Assembly: GCF_025465275.1 (NCBI RefSeq)
Contig: NZ_JAODNK010000157.1
Coordinates: 1-58,899 of the forward strand
Reading direction: 5' to 3'
DNA length: 58,899 nt
Origin: Nocardia sp.
GTDB taxonomy: Bacteria > Actinomycetota > Actinomycetes > Mycobacteriales > Mycobacteriaceae
The notes beneath the pieces are model-generated. The model did no database searches, was not told where the DNA came from, and saw only the letters and a program-made list of their open reading frames with translations. The position numbers and the translations under genes are program-made. Shown here in pieces: positions 32,785 to 39,386 of this stretch; position 1 is the stretch's first letter, and each line of letters begins with the position of its first letter.

Positions 32785-33489
32785 TCAGTGGGTCGGCTCG
32801 TTCGACGTGGCGGCCAGCTCCGGTGCGGCGCCACGATTGCGCAGGCTCTTCACCACGGTGGCGATGCCCGGCAGGATCGAGACGAGCACGATGAGCAGGA
32901 AGATGGCCTCGACGTTCTTACGGATGAATTCGACATTGCCCAGGAAGTAGCCGAGCACGGTGACGCCGCCACCCCAGAGGACCGCGCCGACGATGTCGTA
33001 GGTGACGAACTTGCGGTAGTCCATCTTCGAGACACCGGCCAGCACCGGCATGAACGTGCGCACGATGGGCACGAAGCGGGCCAGGATGATGGTCTTCGGG
33101 CCGTGCTTCTCGAAGAATTCGTGTGTCTCGGTGACATATCGCTTCTTGAAGAACCGACTGTCTTCCTTCTGGAACAGCGCGGGCCCGATAGCTCGGCCGA
33201 TCCAGTACCCGGATTGATCGCCGAGGAAGGCGACCAGGATGACCGAGGGCAGCAGCACCCACAGACTGACCGGGTGCGGCGTCTGCGCGGACAGCAGACC
33301 GCCAGTGAACAGCAGCGAATCGCCGGGCAGGATCGGGAACAGTAAGCCTGTCTCGATGAAAACAATCACCAAGATCGCCGGGAGCACCGCGTGCTTCATC
33401 CATGTATCCGTCAAGAGATGCATGGGGTCGAGAATCGCGGGCAGGGCGACGTTGGTCGTCACGGCATCCGACAAGGCCAGCAAGGTCAC
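32785..33489 (-). CDS. DedA-family membrane protein (second), Rv0364-like
   Basis: 234 residues from GTG 33489, with AGGG upstream. It has VFIETGLLFPILPGDSLLFTGG, GDQSGYWIGRAIG, and the signature ILARFVPIVRTFMPVLAGVSKMDYRKF. It differs from its neighbour by a longer charged loop (FQKEDSRFFKKRYVTETHEFFEKHG). It is divergent from fba and is the closer match to mycobacterial Rv0364, which lies next to fba there too. Two adjacent DedA genes suggest a duplicated or hetero-oligomeric transporter. Confidence 0.88.
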   Translation of the reverse strand: MTLLALSDAVTTNVALPAILDPMHLLTDTWMKHAVLPAILVIVFIETGLLFPILPGDSLLFTGGLLSAQTPHPVSLWVLLPSVILVAFLGDQSGYWIGRAIGPALFQKEDSRFFKKRYVTETHEFFEKHGPKTIILARFVPIVRTFMPVLAGVSKMDYRKFVTYDIVGAVLWGGGVTVLGYFLGNVEFIRKNVEAIFLLIVLVSILPGIATVVKSLRNRGAAPELAATSNEPTH

Positions 33490-33648
33490 GGCGACCACCC
33501 TACCGGTGAATGCGGTCTGCCACAGAATGTCGCACAGCGTGCTCTCAGGTGGTTCGCTTCCAGGGCACCGCTTATGGCGAAACACGACTGCCCTAGGGTG
33601 TCGCCTGACAGAATTTGTTGTACACAGCACACCACTACGGAGGTCATT

Positions 33649-34686
33649 GTGCCCATCGCGACTCCGGAGATCTACGCCGAGATGATTGCTCGGGCCAAGG
33701 AGAACTCCTTCGCGTTCCCCGCGATCAACTGCACCTCGTCCGAGACGATCAATGCCGCGATCAAGGGTTTCGCCGACGCGGGCAGTGACGGCATCATCCA
33801 GTTCTCCACCGGCGGCGCCGAATTCGGTTCCGGCCTGGGTGTGAAGAGCATGGTGACCGGCGCGGTCGCGCTCGCCGAGTTCGCGCACGTGATCGCGGCT
33901 GAGTACGACGTCACCATCGCGCTGCACACCGACCACTGCCCGAAGGACAAGCTGGACACCTTCGTCCGCCCGCTGCTTGCCATTTCGGCCGAGCGCGTGA
34001 AGGCCGGGCAGAACCCGCTTTTCCAGTCGCACATGTGGGACGGCTCGGCGATCCCGATCGACGAGAACCTGGAGATCGCGAAGGAGCTGCTCAAGCAGTG
34101 CCACGCGGCCAACATCATTCTCGAGGTCGAGATCGGTGTTGTCGGCGGTGAGGAGGACGGCGTAGAGGCCGAGATCAACGAGAAGCTCTACACCTCCCCC
34201 GAGGACTTCCGGAAGACCATCGACGCGCTGGGTGCGGGCGAGAACGGCAAGTACCTGCTCGCCGCCACCTTCGGCAATGTGCACGGTGTGTACAAGCCTG
34301 GCAATGTGGTGCTCAAGCCCGAGGTGCTGGCCGAGGGCCAGCGCGTTGCCGCCGCCAAGCTGGGCCTGGGCCCCGACGCGCAGCCGTTCGACTTCGTCTT
34401 CCACGGCGGCAGCGGCTCGCTGAAGTCGGAGATCGACGATGCGCTGCGCTTCGGCGTGGTGAAGATGAACGTCGACACCGACGCCCAGTACGCCTTCACC
34501 CGCCCGATCGCCGGTCACATGCTCAGCAACTACGACGGCGTGCTGAAGATCGACGGTGAGGTCGGCAACAAGAAGGTCTACGACCCGCGCAGCTACCTCA
34601 AGAAGGCGGAGTCTTCCATGGCCGCACGCGTTTTGGAGGCCGCCAACGACCTGAAGTCGGCCGGGCGCTCCATCAGCGCCAAGTAA
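33649..34686 (+). CDS. fba: Class II fructose-bisphosphate aldolase
   Basis: 345 residues from GTG 33649, with GGAGG 6 nt upstream. The zinc-binding and active-site segments are ALHTDHCPKDKLD, EVEIGVVGGEEDG, ATFGNVHGVYKPG and FVFHGGSGS, followed by KMNVDTD. It interconverts fructose-1,6-bisphosphate with DHAP and GAP in glycolysis and gluconeogenesis. Its size fits the long type IIA. A terminator hairpin follows. Confidence 0.97.
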   Translation: MPIATPEIYAEMIARAKENSFAFPAINCTSSETINAAIKGFADAGSDGIIQFSTGGAEFGSGLGVKSMVTGAVALAEFAHVIAAEYDVTIALHTDHCPKDKLDTFVRPLLAISAERVKAGQNPLFQSHMWDGSAIPIDENLEIAKELLKQCHAANIILEVEIGVVGGEEDGVEAEINEKLYTSPEDFRKTIDALGAGENGKYLLAATFGNVHGVYKPGNVVLKPEVLAEGQRVAAAKLGLGPDAQPFDFVFHGGSGSLKSEIDDALRFGVVKMNVDTDAQYAFTRPIAGHMLSNYDGVLKIDGEVGNKKVYDPRSYLKKAESSMAARVLEAANDLKSAGRSISAK

Positions 34687-34699
34687 GGTTGAACCCCGA

Positions 34700-34717
34700 G
34701 CCGGAGAAAACTCCGGC
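34700..34717 (+). terminator. Terminator after fba
   Basis: GCCGGAG-AAAA-CTCCGGC forms a perfect 7-bp stem with a 4-nt loop 13 nt past the stop. Confidence 0.75.
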
Positions 34718-34806
34718 CAGGTGAGCAGAGCGTGCCGCGGTAGCCGTTCGGTGCAGAGCCGAAAAGGCCGCCGCGGTGGTTCGCTTGTTATACGAGGTGC
34801 AGCGCA

Positions 34807-35925
34807 ATGACTCTGGATGTGCGGGTCCTCGGGCCTGTGCAAGTGCTGGTCGGCGGCCGCCCAGTGCTGGTCGGCGGCCCCAAGCCGCGCGCACTGCTGG
34901 CGGCGTTGACGGTGAACCGGCGGCGGGCGGTGTCCTCACAGGCACTGGCCGATATCGTCTGGAACGACGAACCGCCGGACTCCTATCAGGCCAGCCTGCA
35001 GGTGTTCGTTTCGAATATCCGGAAGACGCTCCGCAATGCGGGCATCGATCCGGCCGCTGTGCTGCGTACCGAATCTTCCGGGTACCGGCTCGAAATCCCC
35101 GATGAGAACTGCGATATCGGGCGTTTCGAGAGCATTCGCCGGTCCGGTACCGAGGCCGCCAATGCGGGCGATCACGAGGGCGCGGCGCGGCTGTACGCGG
35201 CGGCGCTGGCCGAGTGGACCGGGCGCGCGCTGGACGATCTGCCGGGGCTGTCCTTCGCCGAAAGTTTCGCCACCGCAATGGATGAGGAGCGGCTGCTGGT
35301 CGCCTCCGCCCGGGTCGATGCCGAAATAGCCTGCGGGCGAGCCTCATCGGTGGTCGGCGAGTTGGTGTCGATGACCAATGCGCATCCACTGCGGGAACCG
35401 CTGTGGGCGCAGCTGATCACGGCGCTGTACCTATCCGGCCGGCAGGCCGACGCGCTGGAGGCCTGCCGCCGGGTGCGCGGTGTGCTCTCCGACGAACTCG
35501 GTATCGATCCGGGTCCGGCGCTGGTGGCGCTGGAACAGCAGGTGCTGCGGCAGGAACCCTTGCTGACCGGGCAGATCGCCGAGGTCGAGCGCTTGGCCAA
35601 GGCCATGACCGAGACTGTCACCGAAATGCCGCGGGCGGTGCGGGCGGGGCAATTGCTCACCGCGGAGGGCCGGGTTCTTCCCATTGCCGTGGGCGGCATG
35701 AAGATCGGCCGCATGACCGACAACGATCTGGTGCTGGACGACCCCAAGGCCAGTCGCTACCACGCGCACATCACGCCCAGCCGGGCCGGATTGCTCATCA
35801 AGGATCTGCATTCGGCGAACGGTGTGTACATCAACGAGGCGGCCATCGAGAGTGCCGCGGTGCTCGCCGACGGTGATGCCATCCGGATCGGCGCTACTGT
35901 CTTCATCTTTCAAGCCACACGCTGA
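34807..35925 (+). CDS. SARP-family regulator with C-terminal FHA domain (EmbR-like)
   Basis: 372 residues. An OmpR-type winged helix spans residues 1-95 (LGPVQVLVGGRPVLVGGPKPRALLAALTVN). The bacterial transcriptional activation domain (BTAD, TPR-like) covers about 100-250. An FHA phosphothreonine-binding domain closes the protein, with KIGRMTDNDLVL, ASRYHAHI and DLHSANGVYIN as the ligand loops. This is the EmbR layout; EmbR is phosphorylated by PknH and activates arabinan synthesis genes. No Ser/Thr kinase or emb gene is in the window. It may be a paralogue with other targets. It lies 120 bp after fba. Confidence 0.88.
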   Translation: MTLDVRVLGPVQVLVGGRPVLVGGPKPRALLAALTVNRRRAVSSQALADIVWNDEPPDSYQASLQVFVSNIRKTLRNAGIDPAAVLRTESSGYRLEIPDENCDIGRFESIRRSGTEAANAGDHEGAARLYAAALAEWTGRALDDLPGLSFAESFATAMDEERLLVASARVDAEIACGRASSVVGELVSMTNAHPLREPLWAQLITALYLSGRQADALEACRRVRGVLSDELGIDPGPALVALEQQVLRQEPLLTGQIAEVERLAKAMTETVTEMPRAVRAGQLLTAEGRVLPIAVGGMKIGRMTDNDLVLDDPKASRYHAHITPSRAGLLIKDLHSANGVYINEAAIESAAVLADGDAIRIGATVFIFQATR

Positions 35926-35935
35926 CCTCGCCCCT

Positions 35936-35990
35936 GTCATCCCGGCGTGCCCCACCCTGTCATCCCGGCGTGCTTTCGGCCGGGATCCAC
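35936..35990. repeat. Dispersed 32-bp palindromic repeat (copy C) plus a truncated copy
   Basis: 35959-35990 equals the 32-bp repeat at 26267 and 32030 except for one base (GCGTGC for GCATGC). 35936-35950 is a second, truncated beginning of the same repeat. The full copy ends exactly at the stop of the HPr-like gene, in a convergent gap. Confidence 0.9.
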
Positions 35991-36269
35991 TCAGGCGGCG
36001 CCGGCCTTGGTCAGCAGATCCACCGTTGCCCGGAGCGCCTGCCGGTCTTCCATATCGGGTGGCCGGTAGCCGCCGCTCACGGTTACGGTGATGGTGTCGC
36101 CCGCGCGTAGCCGTAGGTCGTCGAGGCACAGTGGCAGCATGCCGACGAAGAGCCGGCGCTCCTTGCAGGTCAAGATGATGTGCGAGGTATGGCAGCTGGT
36201 GAGCTGAGCGAGTTCCTCGGCCAGTTCCACGCTGATCGGCCCGGTCAGGGTTACGTCCTCCACGTACAC
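35991..36269 (-). CDS. HPr-like small protein lacking the phosphorylatable His
   Basis: 92 residues. The overall pattern fits HPr of the phosphotransferase system: a first strand, then helix (SVELAEELAQLTSCH), strands (HIILTCKERRLF), a helix-turn with LPLCLDDLRLRAGDTITVTVSG, and a last helix (RQALRATVDLLTKAG). But where HPr has GLHARPA with His15 and Arg17, this protein has GPISVEL, with Ile12 and Val14. If truly HPr-like it cannot carry phosphate at that position and may be regulatory, like other pseudo-carriers. No other PTS gene is in the window. The family assignment is from pattern only. Confidence 0.55.
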   Translation of the reverse strand: MYVEDVTLTGPISVELAEELAQLTSCHTSHIILTCKERRLFVGMLPLCLDDLRLRAGDTITVTVSGGYRPPDMEDRQALRATVDLLTKAGAA

Positions 36270-36446
36270 GACCCCACTGTATTACGCTGCTGCCCAGTTG
36301 GTTTCGGTTCGTGTTTATCCGTGTGGTCATCCGGTCGATATCGATTCGGTGGATCTTGGGCGAGTGCCGGTGGTTCGCCGGCGGCGGCAGGTAGGGTCTG
36401 CTGCCGGATGTGTCCGGAGGGCCCGAAATGGCGAGAGGTTGTGTGC

Positions 36447-37913
36447 ATGGCCGAGCGGCTACTGGCCGCGGTGGGAGCGGTGGTGTTCGGGGCAGGTGTT
36501 TTGGTGTCCGCGAACCCGTCGATCGCCGTGGCTGCTCCGGCGGAACCCGGTGCGGTAGCGACGATTCCCGGTATCGGGGCGTGCCACACCGACCCGAAAC
36601 CGGCGCATGAGTCGCTGGTGCCCAAAACCGTCGAGGTGCCGGTGTCGTATCCGGTTGTCACCGTGGACCCCGGGCCGGCGGTGGAGAGCACCAAGCGGGT
36701 CAAGATGGAGCTACCCACCGATCCGTGCATCAATCCGTGCCCGGATCTCACCGATCAGCCGGCGCCGCCGCCCGGTCCGGGTGAGCAGCTGGGGATTCCG
36801 CGGCTCATCATTCATCCGCAGCCGTTCAATTTCGCCTTCCCCAACCCGAATCCGCCCGCGGTGCCGCCCGGTCCCGATCCGGTGTTTCCGAGCATCGAGG
36901 CCGCGGCGCAGTCCCCGGCCCGGCCCGCGCCCCAGGTGTCGGACGTGCGCGAGGTCGCCAAGCTGACCGGGGCCGATTCGGTCAATCGCACCGATAAGCG
37001 CTGGCAGGTGCAGGGCACCGACCTGGGCATCATGTGGGAGAGCGCGCCCGGGGAGGTCGCCGTCGCCTTCGGTGACACCGTGGGCCGCGACTTCCATCCG
37101 CCGGGCGGTATGGGCGAGGACTGGCGCAGTAATCTGCTGGCCTTCAGCACCAATCGCAATCTCGCCGACGGCGTCGTCTTCGACCGCATGGTCACCGACG
37201 ACCGCTGCCACGCCAGCGAACTGCTGAGCAGCCGCAAAATGGACAATATCGAGATCACCACCATCCCGACGTCGGGCTTCGCCATCGGTGATCGGCAGTA
37301 CCTGAGCTACATGTCCATTCGCACCTGGAACAGCATTCCGGGCACCTGGTACACCAACTACGGTGGCATCGCCTACTCCGACGATCACGGCGAAACCTGG
37401 ACCAAGGACCCACACGCCAAGTGGGACAATATCTTCGGCGTCTCCAACTTCCAGGTGGCGGCCATGGTGCCGCAGGGCGATTTCGTCTACATGTTCGGCA
37501 CGCCCAATACCCGGCTCGGGTCGGTCGGGCTGGCCCGGGTGCCCAAGGATCAGGTCCTCAACACCACCGCCTACCAGTACTGGCGGGACGGTCAGTGGAC
37601 GCCGGTCGGCGGATACGCCGCTGCCACACCGATTGTCGACGCACCCGCCGGTGAACTGTCGGTCCGCTACGACGCGGATCGCAAGATCTGGCAGATGAGC
37701 TACCTCGATACCGCCAAGGCGTCTCTTGTTGTCCGGGAATCGGATTCACCCCAGGGCGTCTGGTCGCCCAGCACCCCCACCGTGAGCGCCCTCCAATTCC
37801 CGGAGCTCTACGGCGGTTTCATCCACCCCTGGTCCACCGGCAAAGACCTGTACTTCACCATGTCGACCTGGAGCGACTACAACGTGTACCTGATGCACGC
37901 CACCCTCGGCTGA
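36447..37913 (+). CDS. Secreted DUF4185-type protein (beta-propeller-like)
   Basis: 488 residues from ATG 36447, with GAGAGG 8 nt upstream. A signal peptide (ERLLAAVGAVVFGAGVLVSA) ends near AVAAPAEPG. A Pro-rich linker of about 150 residues follows (NPNPPAVPPGPDP). The DUF4185 domain spans from about 165 to the end, with TDLGIMWESAPGEVAVAFGDT, YSDDHGETWTKDP and VVRESDSPQGVWSPST; the SDDHGETW stretch is an Asp-box-like turn found in sialidase-type propellers. No catalytic residues can be assigned. It should be exported and might act on or bind envelope or host glycans. Confidence 0.82.
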   Translation: MAERLLAAVGAVVFGAGVLVSANPSIAVAAPAEPGAVATIPGIGACHTDPKPAHESLVPKTVEVPVSYPVVTVDPGPAVESTKRVKMELPTDPCINPCPDLTDQPAPPPGPGEQLGIPRLIIHPQPFNFAFPNPNPPAVPPGPDPVFPSIEAAAQSPARPAPQVSDVREVAKLTGADSVNRTDKRWQVQGTDLGIMWESAPGEVAVAFGDTVGRDFHPPGGMGEDWRSNLLAFSTNRNLADGVVFDRMVTDDRCHASELLSSRKMDNIEITTIPTSGFAIGDRQYLSYMSIRTWNSIPGTWYTNYGGIAYSDDHGETWTKDPHAKWDNIFGVSNFQVAAMVPQGDFVYMFGTPNTRLGSVGLARVPKDQVLNTTAYQYWRDGQWTPVGGYAAATPIVDAPAGELSVRYDADRKIWQMSYLDTAKASLVVRESDSPQGVWSPSTPTVSALQFPELYGGFIHPWSTGKDLYFTMSTWSDYNVYLMHATLG

Positions 37914-37931
37914 GGGCGAAGGACAGCAGGC

Positions 37932-37954
37932 GGGCGGCGCAGTATGCGCCGCCC
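37932..37954. terminator. Terminator between convergent genes
   Basis: GGGCGGCGCA-GTA-TGCGCCGCCC forms a perfect 10-bp stem with a 3-nt loop, 19 nt past the DUF4185 stop. Confidence 0.8.
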
Positions 37955-38068
37955 ACCGCTTTCTCAACCGTGACAACTGATTTCGTAAGTTCGGGGTAAC
38001 TCCCCGGGTACGTCCAAAATAGTTTCGGCACCCAACCGCCGGCACGCGTGCTCGGCGGTCAGCGGCTC

Positions 38069-39142
38069 TCAGCCGTGCGCTGAAGGTTCGGGGAGGCGGA
38101 GGCGTATGTCGGCGACGGCGCGGCCGAAGAGCTTCTTGCCGTCCGCGGTCGCACCGAGAACGATGGTGGCGGAACCGGTTTCGGCGTTCATCGACTTCAC
38201 CTTGCCGGTGAATTCCACGAACGTGGGGGCCGTCTGCTCGACCGGGACGAAGCCGGAGAAGCGCACGCTGAACTTGGTGAGTGCGGCCGGATCGCCCAGC
38301 CAGGACACCAGGTAACTCGCGGTCAGGCCCATGGTGAGCATGCCGTGCGCCACCACGGTCGGCAGGCCGACCAGGCGAGCGGCGGTGTCGCTGAAGTGAA
38401 TCGGGTTGGGGTCGCCCGAAACGCCGGCGTAGTTCACCAGATCGCCACGGGTGACGGGCATCTTGACGGCCGGCAGTTCGGTCCCGGCCACCAGGGTCGC
38501 GGCGGTGTGCGTGGTGTGCACCGGGCGGGCCGGTGCGGGGGCACGGAAGTCGGTGACCTCCTCCGGCGCGAGCAGGATGAGCCCGGTCGGGTCGGTGGCG
38601 CCGGAGTCGTCGGGGACGTGGCCGTGCATGACCACGCCGATCACCGTCTCCGCGCTCGCCGGATCGATCTCCACACCGCGGCGGGCCACGATGGTGGTGG
38701 TCGCCACCAGCACCGGCAGTGCGTCGGCGTCGGTCAGCGTCACCTTGACGGTGATGAAGTCGTTGTCGCCGTAGGAGCGGATCTGCTCGATGCCCACATC
38801 TACCGACAGCAGGTCACCGGCCAGGATCGGGCGCTGGTACTCGAAGGTCTGATCGGTCTGCAGGAACTGCGACACGTCGTACTCGGTGAGCACGGTGCCG
38901 ATCAGCGCGCGCGTGGTGGCGGCGCCGATCACCGATGAGAAGGTCGGCGAGGCGATCAGCCCGGCGTAACCGATTGCGAGCGCATCGTCTTCCCGGTGGT
39001 GGGCGGGGTGATCATTACGGACGGCGCGCGCGAATTCGCGGACCTTCTCGCGGCCCACGTCATAGTGATCGCGGACGCGGAAGTGCCGTCCGACCAGATC
39101 GGCGGCGGTGGTGGCGGCAATCGCCTCGGCCGTCTCCGGCAT
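38069..39142 (-). CDS. Fused HadA/HadB-type (3R)-hydroxyacyl-ACP dehydratase
   Basis: 357 residues containing two hot-dog domains. The N-terminal half (VGRHFRVRDHYDVGREKVRE, FSSVIGAATTRALIG) resembles HadA, the non-catalytic subunit. The C-terminal half has the hydratase-2 motif YAGVSGDPNPIHFSDTAA with catalytic Asp and His, as in HadB. In mycobacteria these are separate genes (hadA, hadB) of the FAS-II elongation of meromycolic acids; fusion gives one polypeptide with both. It would dehydrate beta-hydroxyacyl-ACP. A promoter with a palindrome lies upstream at 39269-39297. Confidence 0.88.
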   Translation of the reverse strand: MPETAEAIAATTAADLVGRHFRVRDHYDVGREKVREFARAVRNDHPAHHREDDALAIGYAGLIASPTFSSVIGAATTRALIGTVLTEYDVSQFLQTDQTFEYQRPILAGDLLSVDVGIEQIRSYGDNDFITVKVTLTDADALPVLVATTTIVARRGVEIDPASAETVIGVVMHGHVPDDSGATDPTGLILLAPEEVTDFRAPAPARPVHTTHTAATLVAGTELPAVKMPVTRGDLVNYAGVSGDPNPIHFSDTAARLVGLPTVVAHGMLTMGLTASYLVSWLGDPAALTKFSVRFSGFVPVEQTAPTFVEFTGKVKSMNAETGSATIVLGATADGKKLFGRAVADIRLRLPEPSAHG

Positions 39143-39268
39143 GGTGTTCAGCTCCCTGCAAAGTTCGAAACCTGGTGGGCCGACGGCAGATCGGTGTCAG
39201 CGCAGCACTGCGGCCGAAGCCGTTGAGGCGCTGACATGCCGTGAAGGCCGACCCAGACAATCCGCGCT

Positions 39269-39297
39269 ATATTACCGGCGAGTTGGTCTGCTGACCA
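39269..39297 (-). promoter_or_regulatory. Predicted promoter of the HadAB gene with an operator-like palindrome
   Basis: On the minus strand TGGTCA (39292-39297) and TAATAT (39269-39274) are 17 bp apart, a good -35/-10 pair. The -35 lies inside the inverted repeat TGGTC-N4-GACCA (39284-39297), a likely regulator site. The rest of the 244-bp gap up to the next gene shows only a GTGTGGAGYGTT direct repeat near 39370-39400. Confidence 0.5.
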
Positions 39298-39386
39298 GGT
39301 GTTTGTGATGTTCGTCGCGGGCAGGTGCGCGAATATGTCACCCGCTCACAGGGAACATCTGCAGGTCGGTGTGGAGCGTTAGCAGA

